A stretch of DNA of 64,000 nucleotides from Benincasa hispida (taxonomy: Eukaryota; Streptophyta; Magnoliopsida; Cucurbitales; Cucurbitaceae). Of this stretch, positions 1 through 9,335 are shown piece after piece; position 1 is the first letter of the stretch, and each line of letters starts with the position of its first letter. The translations under genes were made by a program, and so were the position numbers. The stretch is taken from NCBI RefSeq assembly GCF_009727055.1, contig NC_052349.1, forward strand, positions 30,049,682 through 30,113,681. The letters run 5' to 3'. Under the pieces are notes generated by a model. It was given only the letters and a program-made list of their open reading frames with translations. It was not told where the DNA came from and did not search any database.

Positions 1-1411
1 CTACTACATATGGTAGATCCTGACCATTTATGTGGAGACATGCGAGCGGGGGTGTCCTATACAAAGAGTTTGTATAAGACCAGACCACGAGATGATTCGT
101 CTCTATATATAATATTGTTGATACTGGAGACTTACATCTCACCTACACGACCATAGGTGACATGACTTCAATCCTGAGTGTTTTGGAAACTCCTGCCTTT
201 GAGGGCAATCCTTTGATTAATATGGGTGAGAGTGGCCAGATTGCCAACTCAACATGCCTACCTTTTTGGGTACTTGTCTGATTTGGGAGCTGGGAACTCA
301 GTTACACAAGATGAAATTCACTCCTTCCCCGAAGCAGGGGTAAGTAGATAGATTACTCCCTTAAGGGCTAATTCCGAGGCTTGAACATAGTGGCCACAAC
401 TTCTCTTTGGAAGAGAAGACTCAGTCATAGTAGGACTATGGCTTATGTTCATTAGAGGGATCAATGGTACTTAAGAAGTTAGATGTAACTATAGGGGTAT
501 AATGGTTATTGGCCGAGTTGTACTTTCGAGCAATCTGTGAAGGGTTATCACACTGTTAATTAGTTAAGATGGACACATAATATATCTGTAGTAAGGAGAG
601 TTCAGCAATCAATCTTTAGTGGAGTGCCTAGCAGTTAACGGATGGTGGATCTTGTGACTAAAGAGTTTAGTCAGTTATTTACGTATTGTTGGAGCTTCGA
701 GCTACAGGTCCATAAGGTTACTTTGGTAGCTCAATGGATTCAAGTTGAGGATCAGTTCTTGGTGTTGATTTGAAATGTCTGAGGTAATTTGATTATATAT
801 GATATGATCGGTGTGGTGTATGAGATACATCAAATTGAGGTTTAATGTAAATGAGATTTACATTAAGTGCCATGAAATAGAAAAATAACTATGGTTTATA
901 TGTTTCATGAGATGAAATATTAAAACTATAAGTTATAAATATATAATGGTATATTAGTTATCATTTATAATTATATTAATATTAATTATTGGATAATTAT
1001 CTCTTTTTCTCTAATAACCAATTGAGTGAGAGGTTATTGGTGGTTTTCATGGTAACCGTGAGATAAAAAGGAAAAATGTTTTCCTAAATTTAGTATTGTT
1101 GATTCTCGGAAAGTACTCATGGAAAGGTTGTCAAGTAATCAGATTTACTAAACGACACCTTGGAAACTAAACGATCATAGAGTGTTTCTACATGATAGAC
1201 ACTCAGTTAGACGATGAGTTAAACGATCGCATAGCTTTAGCTAGACGATCGCATCGCTTTTGTTAAACGATTGGGCATCGACCTATAATTTCATTTTATG
1301 CACGACCGTATGTTTCTGTTTCTGGTACTGTAATTGTGTTGTTCATATACGATTGAAATTTGGAACGATACTTCCACTGCTCATGGAAATCCTCATTTCC
1401 GATTTCCTTCA
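1..1411 (+). repeat. Copia A 5' LTR (3' portion)
   Basis: This is the 3' part of an LTR that starts upstream of the window. It matches the LTRs at 18150-22121 and 28142-32248 in the same order, including the segments on 'tgtggagacatgcgag' and 'cctgcctttgagggcaatcc'. It ends with TTCCTTCA at 1411, directly before a primer-binding site. Complete copies in the window are about 2.05 kb without their insertions, so about 0.64 kb is missing to the left. Confidence 0.88.
1140..1275. repeat. CGATCG-core motif cluster in LTR A
   Basis: Several variants of a motif of about 12 bases with core aaACGATCGcatag are packed in the last 270 bases of the LTR (near 1168, 1223, 1243 and 1264). The same kind of cluster is present at the equivalent place in the other family members. 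Function is unknown. Confidence 0.7.
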
Positions 1412-1413
1412 AT

Positions 1414-1424
1414 TGGTATCAGAG
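1414..1424 (+). other. Primer-binding site, copia A
   Basis: TGGTATCAGAG lies two bases after the LTR end. It is the classic complement of the 3' end of plant initiator methionine tRNA, used to prime minus-strand DNA synthesis in copia elements. The following bases (agagg) diverge from the usual CCA-adjacent continuation. Confidence 0.9.
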
Positions 1425-1795
1425 AGAGGTTATTCTGATATTCTAAATTTAACTTCTGTTTTGAACTTCTTTTATAGCCATGGTGGGTTTTCTGCATTTG
1501 TTTTTAATTGTTAAGTGCATTTGTGGATGACGTTGATGAATGTTTATAGGTTAACTGCCTCTATTTAAAGTTTTCTTTAAATTACAAAGTGGTAATTTGT
1601 AAGGGCTCCTGTGTTTTTAGGCATAATTAACATGCAATCGAGTATGTAATTCAAAGTCTTTGGGTTAGTCGAGTCATTCGTGATGAAGTTTCGAAGCATG
1701 GAGAATGCAGTTCTCAGCGTAGAAAAGAAGACCAAGAAGTTTGGTCGGGATTCCAGATTGTGTTAAAAAGCCCCCTCAAAAGGTAAACGGTCCGT

Positions 1796-2170
1796 TGGAA
1801 TTTGACTAAACGATCGTGTAGATTTTTCTATACGATCGTGTAGTTTAACTAAACGTCATTTAGCTAATGCTAAATGATGGGGTAAATCGTTTACTCTATC
1901 GGTAGCATTGGGTTGCCCGATCGATAGGACGTTAGAGGTAGAACCGATCGTAGTGGGAGACTCTGATGCTCATCCTTTAGAAAAAAGGCCGCAAGCCTAA
2001 AACATCGGGTAGTTTAGCCAATGCCTCAATCACAATAGTAAAAGGTACACACGATCATGCTAATGATTGTTTAAGCTCTGGGAGAGTTGGTAAAACGATA
2101 GAGCAAAGCGTTTGTTTCTTTTCATGTAGATGATCGTAAGAAAAGTTGGTACATCGATCAGTGGAATGCG
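1796..2170. repeat. CGATCG-core motif cluster in leader A
   Basis: About ten degenerate copies of (a/t)aACGATCG(t/a)(g/a)tag occur between the primer site and the G1 insertion, for example near 1806, 1828, 1918, 1945, 2051, 2093 and 2127. The homologous leader of element C carries an even denser cluster at 10355-10805. No coding frame explains it. Confidence 0.7.
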
Positions 2171-2223
2171 TGTGCTTTGCCCGGACGTTTCAGGCCCCGA
2201 TTCGCCTGTTTGAACCAGAGACT

Positions 2224-2228
2224 CCTTG
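2224..2228. repeat. TSD (ccttg), left copy, of gypsy G1
   Basis: The five bases ccttg precede the 5' LTR of G1 and recur exactly at 7086-7090 after its 3' LTR. This is the 5-bp duplication expected for Ty3-gypsy integration. Confidence 0.9.
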
Positions 2229-2689
2229 TGTAACAACACCATAATTGAGTAAACGCATACACTCAAGAAATTTAAATTTAAATGTTAACAGGACAAAATT
2301 TATTTAAAGGAATGGTAAATGTAATACCCTTAACCCTAATATTAGAAAGTAGGAAACAAATAAATAAGAATGAAAAATAATAAATTTAATAGGAAATAGG
2401 GTGGAAATTTAGAATTGAAAAAATAAGAAAATTTATTATTATCAAAAAATAATGAATAAGGGGGCAAAATCAGGGAGGATTAATTAGAAGTTGGACCGCT
2501 AGCTAATTCAGGAGACAATTGCAGTAGATAACTTTTATGTTTGGGCATTGCTCATTGGGAAGAATGGAGGTAAATTAATTGCTCATATACTCTTTAAAAT
2601 TTTGAAAGAGAGTTAAAGGGGAACTGGAATCCATAAGAAGTGAATGGCAACCCATCATGAAAACTAGCAAGATTGGGAGAGAAAAGATT

Positions 2690-2850
2690 AGATAGAGCGA
2701 GATTCTCCAGCGAGACAGTGGGAATAGCGGGAGTGAGAGCGAGAGCGAAAAGCGAGGGCGGGAGCGAAGAAGGAAGAGTGAGAGTTCGCGAGAGCCAAAC
2801 CAGCGAGAAAAGCTGGAGAGAGCGCGATTCTAAGAACAAAAAGAGCGAAG
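2690..2850. repeat. Purine-rich GAGCGA tract in G1 5' LTR
   Basis: A run of GAGCGA/GAGAGC hexamer variants. The 3' LTR has the matching tract at 5490-5655. It makes long spurious open frames on both strands. Confidence 0.8.
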
Positions 2851-3062
2851 ATTTGGATAGAAGCGTGGATTTGCGTTGAATTTGGCCACGTCTATAGATT
2901 ATACAAGAGAACCCTAAAATTGAATACAAACAAAGGTTAATAACGCAAGGGCAAACGTTAGCCAAAATTAGGTGTCTTATTAAGAGAAATTCTTAAACCT
3001 AAGTAATTTTAAAGAAGACATTTGTAGGATGAGTTGTCACACTAAGAAGAGATGAAAACCAC

Positions 3063-3070
3063 TATAAAAG
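3063..3070 (+). promoter_or_regulatory. TATA box in G1 5' LTR
   Basis: TATAAAAG within 'ccactataaaaggaccc' is conserved at the equivalent position of the 3' LTR (5867-5874). It is the likely pol II core promoter of the element; the transcription start itself cannot be seen. Confidence 0.7.
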
Positions 3071-3172
3071 GACCCTTTGCCTAAAGATTTAACCCATTCT
3101 TAAACAAATCTCAGTAACAAAGAATCGTATGAAAGAGTAAGTGTGAGTGAGGAAGTTCTGTCAGGTTAGAAG

Positions 3173-3240
3173 GTTAAAGTGAAAACCACTATAAAAGGAC
3201 CTTTTATCACACTGAGAAGGGCTGAAAACCACTATCTGTA
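3173..3240 (+). promoter_or_regulatory. Extra partial copies of the TATA-box segment
   Basis: After the 5' LTR breaks off, the TATA-box segment is repeated: 'gaaaaccactataaaagg' at 3181-3198, then 'cacactgagaagggctgaaaaccac' sequence at about 3209-3234, with the frame of pol resuming at about 3240. This looks like filler copied from the LTR when the internal deletion formed. Confidence 0.7.
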
Positions 3241-4292
3241 CTCCTGCCGGAGTATCTATGTTCGGCCACTCAGTAGTAGAAAATTGTGAATTGTCAGTAT
3301 CAGGACATAAACTAGGGGTGACCCTTATCATCCTAGACATAAGTGATTTCTACATAATACTAGGTATGGACTGGTTAGCAGCAAACTATGCAAGCATAGA
3401 TTGCCATAATAAAGAGGTCATATTCATCTTTCCAACAGGAACCAAGTTTAAGTTTAAGAGTTCTAATATACCATCAGCCCCAAGAATAATTTTAGCCTTA
3501 AAAACTAAACATTTGCTCAACCATGGGGCTTGGGCATATTTAGCAAGTATAGTGGATTTACGAGACCAAAAGGATGAAATTAAGGCCATTCCTGTAATAA
3601 GGGAATTTGAAGATGTATTCCTAGAAGAGTTACCAGGTTTACCACCTAGTTGAGAAATAGAATTTTGTATAGATCTAATTCCCGGAGTTGAACCAATATC
3701 TAAAGCACCATATAGAATGGCACCTGCGGAATTAAAAGAACTCAAAATACAATTACAAGAATTGTTAGATAAGGGATTTATACGCCCTAGCGTGTCTCCA
3801 TGGGGAGCACCTGTCTTATTTGTTAAGAAAAAGGATGGATCCATACGTTTATGTATAGATTATCGAGAGTTGAATAAGTTGACAATAAAGAATAAGTACC
3901 TACTCCCACGCATTGATGACCTATTTAACCAATTACAAGATGCCTCAATATTCTCCAAAATAGACTTACGATCTGGTTATCATCAACTACGAATCAAGGA
4001 GTCTGATATACCCAAGACTACTTTCCGAACAAGATATGGGCATTATGAATTGGTTGTGATGTCCTTTGGATTAACGAATGCCCCAGCAGCCTTCATGGAC
4101 TTGATGAATAGAATTTTTAAGGACTATCTTGATAACTTCGTGATCGTATTTATAGATGATATTTTGGTCTATTCTAAGTCTGAGGCGAAACATGAAAAAC
4201 ATCTTAGGGACGTCTTTTCCATACTAAGAAATGAAAAGTTGTATGCCAAATTCTCCAAGTGTGAGTTTTGGACACGACAAGTGCCTACCTAA
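3241..4292 (+). pseudogene. G1 protease (partial) and reverse transcriptase
   Basis: From 3258 the frame reads a retroviral-type aspartic protease C-terminus (ILGMDWLAANYASIDC, the usual gypsy ILGMDWL block). It is followed by the linker to RT (EDVFLEELPGLPPS), with one stop at 3651 where an Arg codon is expected, and the RT core. RT landmarks: [36 protein letters not shown], the GYHQLR block, [15 protein letters not shown], and the catalytic FIDDILVYS near 4150. The protease active site and everything upstream are deleted. A one-base loss near 4275 shifts the frame after KFSKCEFW. Confidence 0.9.
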
Positions 4293-4537
4293 GGCATATT
4301 GTAAAGCAAGAAGGAATCTCAGTGGATCCTGCTAAGATTGAAACAGTTAGCAAGTGGCCTCGCCCAACAACAGTCAACAAAATACGAAGCTTCCTTGGAT
4401 TAGCAGGATATTATAGACGATTTATGAAGAATTTCTCAAGTATAACATTACCCTTAACTAACCTCACCAAGAAGAATAATCCTTTTGTCTGGAATCAAGC
4501 ATGTGAGCAAAGCTTCCAGGAACTAAAAGAAAGGTAG
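4268..4537 (+). pseudogene. G1 RT thumb and start of RNase H
   Basis: In the shifted frame the protein continues as expected: [20 protein letters not shown], then [19 protein letters not shown] and the beginning of the RNase H region (FVWNQACEQSFQELK). It ends at a stop where coding sequence jumps to the integrase C-terminal region. About 1.5 kb of pol is missing by comparison with element G2. Confidence 0.88.
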
Positions 4538-5020
4538 CACCAATGAAGGGCATTATGCGTTTCGGACGAAAAGGCAAACTTAGCCCCCACTTTATTGGAC
4601 CCTTTGAAATATTAGNATTATGCGTTTCGGACGAAAAGGCAAACTTAGCCCCCACTTTATTGGACCCTTTGAAATATTAGAACGTATTGGCCAAGTAGCT
4701 TATCGATTAGCATTACCACCTACCCTTTCTACAATACATAATGTCTTTCATGTATCGATGCTTCAAAAATACGTGTTTGACCTATTACATGTAGTAAATT
4801 ATGAACCTCTACAAATAAGTGAAAACTTGGAATATGAAGAGACTCCAGTTTGCATCCTAGCAAGAGAGAATAAGTAACTTTGTAATCGGGAAATAAGTTT
4901 AGTGAAGATTCTCTGGAGAAATCAGCAAGTAGAAGAAGCTACATGGGAATGAGAAGAAGAGATGAAAGTCAAATACCCTTATCTATTTAAGAACCAAGAA
5001 ACTTTCGAGGACGAAAGTTC
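4538..5020 (+). pseudogene. G1 integrase C-terminus and chromodomain-like tail
   Basis: The frame contains [40 protein letters not shown] and [16 protein letters not shown], matching G2 at 58570-58800. After a stop at 4875, the chromodomain-like segment (LVKILWRNQQVEEATWE) follows with another stop. Such tails direct chromovirus integration to heterochromatin in known families. A 64-bp stretch appears twice around an N (see 4616), so the local reading may be an assembly artefact. Confidence 0.85.
4552..4680. other. Assembly join: N between identical 64-bp copies
   Basis: Position 4616 is N. The 64 bases before it (4552-4615) are identical to the 64 bases after it (4617-4680). This is the pattern left when two overlapping contig ends are joined with a gap character instead of being merged. 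Confidence 0.9.
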
Positions 5021-5021
5021 T

Positions 5022-5035
5022 TAAGGGGGGAAGAT
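5022..5035 (+). other. Polypurine tract, G1
   Basis: The tract aaggggggaagat sits immediately before the 3' LTR start (TGTAAC at 5036). It primes plus-strand DNA synthesis in LTR elements. Confidence 0.85.
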
Positions 5036-5489
5036 TGTAACAACCCAAATTTGTACGCATACACTACAAGAAATTAAATGTTAAATGTTAAGCAGGAGGA
5101 AATTTTATTTAAAGGAATGGTAAATGTAATACCCTAACCCTAATTTAGAAAGAAGAAAAACAAATGATTAAGAATGAAAAATATATAAATTTAATAGAAA
5201 AATCGGGTGGAAATTTAGAATTGGAAAAAAAATAAGAAATTTATTAATTATCAAAAAATAATGAATAAGGGGGCAAAATCAGGGAGGATTAATTAGAAGT
5301 TGGACGCTAGCTAATTCAGAAGATAACGGGCAGTAGATAACTTTTTGTTTGGGTACTGCTCATTGGAAGAATTGGAGGTGAATTAATTGCCCATATACTC
5401 TTAAAATTTGAAAGAGTTAAAAAAGGAAAGTGGATTCCACAAGCAGTAAAGGCAATCCACGCGTGAAAACTAGCAAGATTGGAGAGAAA

Positions 5490-5655
5490 ATTGGAGAGAG
5501 CGAGAGTGGAGAGAGCGAGATTCTCAGCGAGACAGTGGGAGAGAGTGGGAGCGGGAGCGAGAGCGAGAGCGAGAGCAAGAGTGAGAGTCGTGAGAGCCAA
5601 ACCAGCGAGAAAGCTGAAGAGAGCGAGATTCTGAGAACGGAAAGAGCGAGATTTG
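5490..5655. repeat. GAGCGA-type purine tract in G1 3' LTR
   Basis: Tandem variants of GAGCGA/GAGAGC. One frame reads a Ser-Glu alternation, but the tract is LTR sequence and not a gene. Confidence 0.8.
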
Positions 5656-5866
5656 GACAGAAGCGTGGATTATGCATTGAATTTGGCCACGGTCTTATAG
5701 ATTATACATGGAGAACCCTAAAATTGAATACAAACAAAGGTTGATAACGTAAGGGCAAACGTTAGCCAAAATTAGGTTTCTTATTAAGAGAAATTCTTAA
5801 ACCTAAGTAATTTTAAAGAAGACATTTGTAGGATGAGTTGTCACACTGAGAAGAGCTGAAAACCAC

Positions 5867-5874
5867 TATAAAAG
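5867..5874 (+). promoter_or_regulatory. TATA box in G1 3' LTR
   Basis: TATAAAAG in the same context as the 5' LTR copy (aaccactataaaaggaccc). In this position it could drive readthrough transcription into copia A leader sequence. Confidence 0.65.
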
Positions 5875-6250
5875 GACCCTTTGCCTGAAGATTTAACCCA
5901 TTCTCAAACAAATCTCAGTAACAAAGAATCGTATGAAAGAGTAAGTGTGAGTGAGGAAGTTCTGTCAGGTTAGAAGAGATAAAGCTCGGGTGAGGTGCTA
6001 CCCAAATTTCCTTCTAGCTTAAGAGGGAAAGCTCTACTAACTAAACCATAAGGAATAATAAGGAATAACTAGATCACAGTGAAGGTAAGTAGTTATCTCA
6101 CCAGTGTTTCATGGTAGTGTATCTTTAATATGTTGCATAATTATGTTATTGTTATGTTGCATTACATATTTAAAATAAGTTTATCGACAATGGACCTCAT
6201 GCATTATGTTTGTTCATAAGATTAAATTTTTAATTAGATAAAGGTTATGC

Positions 6251-6437
6251 TTCTAGGGCTAGTAGAGCATGTATGGTTGCACCCCTCTAGACCCAATTCT
6301 ATGTCAAGATTATTTTAGGGCTAGCAGGGCATGTATGGTTGCACCCCTCTAGACCTAATTCTATGTCAAGATTATGCTAGGGACTAACAGGGTATGTATG
6401 GTTGCACCCCTCTAGTCCAATCTTGCGTTTATGTTAA
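6251..6437. repeat. 62-bp tandem repeat, three copies, in G1 3' LTR
   Basis: The unit is marked by 'gcatgtatggttgcacccct' followed by 'ctagacc' and 'atgtcaagattat', and occurs three times head to tail. The third copy is the most diverged. Confidence 0.88.
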
Positions 6438-6439
6438 TG

Positions 6440-6664
6440 GTTGATGTTGGATGCGACTCTGGCCCTACTGACTACATAACCTGCTAATCATCAGATGAGC
6501 TAGTTTCCGCCTAAGTCCTCATCTTTTTATCAGGACAGAGAAATTTACGTTAGTGATGTTGGATGCGACTCTGGCCCTACTGACTGCATGACCCGCTAAT
6601 CAGATGGGTTAGTTTCTGCCTAAGTCCTCATCTTCCTATCAGGGCAGAGAAATTTATGTTAGAA
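6440..6664. repeat. About 112-bp tandem repeat, two copies, in G1 3' LTR
   Basis: Both copies contain 'ggatgcgactctggccctac' and 'gcctaagtcctcatctt' and end in 'cagagaaatttatgtta'. They differ by a few substitutions and short indels. Confidence 0.88.
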
Positions 6665-7085
6665 GCATAACCGACCACCACATGTTATTATATGTTTTTA
6701 GTCCCAATCATATGTTTTCAGAACATGTTGCATGTGATTGTGCATTTGGTCACTACCCTATGTGAGAACTACTTACTGAGTACTCATCCTATTTTTATAG
6801 ACTTTGTAGGTAAGGACACAGCGTCGGTGGCAGAATTGGATGTCGCTCAAATGGCCAACCATCAAACTCACTATTATAAACATATGCATTTTTGTATCGC
6901 TACGCTAATGTTTTATGGATCCTGGTGTTTTGTAAAATAAACTTTTTATATAGTTTTCTACCTAAATTATAAAATCTTAGATATGTTCTTTTCAAATTTT
7001 TGCCAAAACTCATCTCATGATAAAAATGTCTAAGTATGCATGTCGTAGCGGTTGGACCATAATATGTAGGGATCCGGTCGTTACA

Positions 7086-8795
7086 CCTTGGTTTTGTAAT
7101 AGTTAGCTTTAGTTTTTGAGGAGTTGAGGCAATTTTTCTCGGTTCATCAACATTTTTTTATTATACATGTAATGTATGGTGTTTATATGGAAAAGTGTTT
7201 GACATATAGTTTGAAACCCATCTTAGGTTGTGCAATTATTCATGCATCATGTATTATAAGTGTTATAATCTAGCATGAAAAAATTACATGAAAGCATGTG
7301 TATGCATCATGAAATATTAGAGTTATATTTTGCATGCAGTGAGCATATTCATGTATCATCCTTTTATTGTAAGCGTTATAGTATAATGGTGAATGGAAGC
7401 ATGTTGTGCTTGATTCGTTGCTTGTCTGTATAATTGTTATATAAAAAGGTAGCAATGAATGAACAATGCATTGAGCATGGCACTTAGGCTGTTTATAAGT
7501 ATTATGATTGCCTTTTATGTGTTTGCTTGGCATTGTGGTTGGTTTTGGTTGTTTCCGTTATAAGTGTTATAAAGGAAATTCGAATTAAAATCAATAAGAA
7601 AGAGTTACATGCGGACTTAGGGTGAACTCATTGTTTTAAAAGGGTTTTTAAAATTGGATTGAGATAGATCTAAGTTCAGAGGTTCTAATGAGATTAGTAA
7701 CCTAGGTTTAATCTTTTAAAACCGATTAAATAGGATTAAATTGATTGGCATAAAAGATTAAAATTGTATTAAATCTATCTATAAGGAACCTTTTGTCTAA
7801 GGCGGGTTCTGTTTAGGCCGGGGTTCTTAAGCTGATAGAAACAGAACACCCCTACCTGGAAACCTACTTGGAAAGGTGAATTAGATAGATTTTCTACAAG
7901 CATGCGACAATTGGTCAAAGACTCCGTTAAAGAGTTTAATGGTTGATGATCAAAAGTTGTTTAACTATCCAAGGTAAAGTCACTCTTAGGAAAACATAAA
8001 AGTTACTTAGTTAAAATTCTTAGTCGTGTTTTTTCTACGTAAATTAAACCCTAGGTTATAAAATACTCAGTGGGAGGAAGAGATGTATCTGATATGTCAA
8101 TGATTCCACTCACATTTCTCCCTATATGTTCACAGCGTGAGATTCATGCTTGGCCTCGTGGTGCCTTGGGAGCATCCCTCTTTGGATGGTGTTTGTCAAC
8201 ATGTCCTACGGTCTCTATCATTGGTTCACACCGTGAGATCATTCTGTACTCCCTCGTGGCGCCTTGAGAGAATCCCCCTTCGAAGAGGTTTTGTGCAGTT
8301 GATCAAGATCAAGGTGAACTCCAGAAATAGATAGGGTCGCTTTAGGTTTTGCCCCAATCGGATTTTTTCCCTTCGGATTGGCTGCTTGGGGCAGATCTCT
8401 AGGGCCTAAAATGGCAGGTCACACTAACGGGAGGTTGTTAAGTAAGTTAATCATCTCTTGACCAAATCAATGATGGTTAGTCGTTATAGGAGCAAAAGTT
8501 GTTATGGTATTAATGAGTGGTTGAGAACTTCTCAATTCAGAGGAAGGATGATTGACCTCCCTTCGGTGGCTTTTGTCCTAAACCTTTAAAGCGTTATTGC
8601 GAAACTAGATGTCATACAGGGTTCATGTTAGTTTTGTTAAACCTTATTAGATGTTGTATGTTTTTCAATGGGATTTTCTTAAAACCTAACGTAGGTCAAT
8701 GTATTTTTGTTTTCAATAACTCGTTAGTATTTCCGTTTAGTGCCTTTAATATGACCGATTACATACAGTAGAAAGATTCATGTAAAACATATTTT
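7086..8795 (+). other. Copia A leader, downstream of G1
   Basis: The first five bases are the right-hand TSD. The rest is homologous to the leader of element C at 12783-14430, including 'cttaggttgtgcaattattc', a stretch rich in tataagtgttata words, and two imperfect repeats beginning 'cgtgagat' near 8137 and 8230. No gene is seen apart from the short leader ORF listed separately. The gag start codon present in C (14356) is not conserved here. Confidence 0.75.
8070..8267 (+). CDS. Short conserved leader ORF (copy A)
   Basis: A 65-codon frame upstream of gag starts MGGRDVSDMS and contains EIHAWPRGALGASLFGWCL. Element C has a matching frame at 13655-13798. The two differ by a 3-base indel (SMIP versus SIP) that keeps the frame, and the aligned N-terminal and central residues are mostly conservative. 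I recognise no domain. It may be a short upstream ORF or chance conservation of a structured leader; the C-terminus differs between copies. Confidence 0.35.
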   Translation: MGGRDVSDMSMIPLTFLPICSQREIHAWPRGALGASLFGWCLSTCPTVSIIGSHREIILYSLVAP

Positions 8796-9335
8796 GTGGT
8801 AAACGAACACAAATTTCTCATTGTTAAGGAATGTCCTCAAGTCCCGACCCTTGATGCACCACGAAGTGTTCGCAACGCATATAAGGTGTGGATGAAGGCT
8901 AATTCTTTGGCTCGACTTCACATTTTGGCTAACATACCTGATGTTTTGGCCAAAAGGGTTGAGAACATGGTCATTGCACGAGAGATCATGGACTCATTAC
9001 AAGATTTGTCTGAATGTCAGTTCTTACTTTTCAAGCATAAAGGGATGGATGGCAAAACCAGTAGTGTTAGTTCCCAAGTTAAACTCCAGGAAGAGGGAAC
9101 AATTGTTGCTGACTCTGTTAAGGTTCATGGAAGAGAAGTGTTCTCTGAAATGCAACTTGGAGCTTCTTTAGGTTCTAATACAGATCCCACTACTCTCCAA
9201 AAGAGAAGGAAAGACAGTAAATGTGATTTATTGGTCTTGGAAACGTGTTTGGTAGAGAATGATGATTTTGCCTGGATCCTAGATTCGGGTGCTATCAACC
9301 ATGTCAATTCCTCTTACCAAGGATTCAAATCCTAG
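8755..9335 (+). pseudogene. Copia A gag (variant without zinc knuckle) to protease start
   Basis: The frame opens before the ATG at 8796 and reads the N-terminal copia Gag domain: VKECPQVPTLDAPRSVRNAY, then LARLHILANIPDVLAKR and MVIAREIMDSLQDL. The usual capsid C-terminal half and CCHC zinc knuckle are not there. Instead about 75 residues without a recognisable motif lead straight into the protease junction (CDLLVLETCLVENDDFAWIL) with the active-site block DSGA intact. It ends at a stop in GFKS*. Confidence 0.85.

Larger units (their letters stand above)
2229..3172 (+). repeat. G1 5' LTR, 3'-truncated
   Basis: This segment aligns with 5036-5978 of the 3' LTR, from TGTAACAAC through the GAGCGA-rich tract and TATA box to 'gtcaggttagaag'. 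After that the two copies diverge: the 3' LTR continues for another 1.1 kb, but here a deletion has removed the rest of the LTR, the primer site and gag. Both copies carry independent small indels. Confidence 0.88.
2229..7085 (+). mobile_element. Ty3-gypsy element G1, internally deleted, nested in copia A
   Basis: The element begins TGTAAC and ends GTTACA and is flanked by perfect ccttg duplications. It holds a truncated 5' LTR, part of the protease, RT, the start of RNase H, the integrase C-terminus with chromodomain-like tail, a polypurine tract and a full 2.05-kb 3' LTR. The primer site, gag, most of RNase H and the integrase catalytic core are missing. The protein sequence places it with Tekay/Del-type chromoviruses (inference). 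It is a dead copy. Confidence 0.93.
5036..7085 (+). repeat. G1 3' LTR (complete)
   Basis: The LTR is 2050 bp and runs TGTAACAACCC...GGTCGTTACA, with inverted termini TGTAAC/GTTACA. It is followed at 7086-7090 by the ccttg duplication. It contains the GAGCGA tract, a TATA box, a 3x62-bp tandem repeat and a 2x112-bp tandem repeat. Confidence 0.93.

Noticed and set aside
2594..2965. Open frame of 123 codons on the minus strand
   Set aside because: It overlaps the GAGCGA purine tract of the G1 LTR, whose complement gives long Ser/Leu-rich frames by composition alone; the same happens at 5316-5677.
5430..5744. Ser-Glu repeat ORF in the G1 3' LTR
   Set aside because: Product of GAGCGA repeats in an LTR; frame not preserved in the 5' LTR copy.
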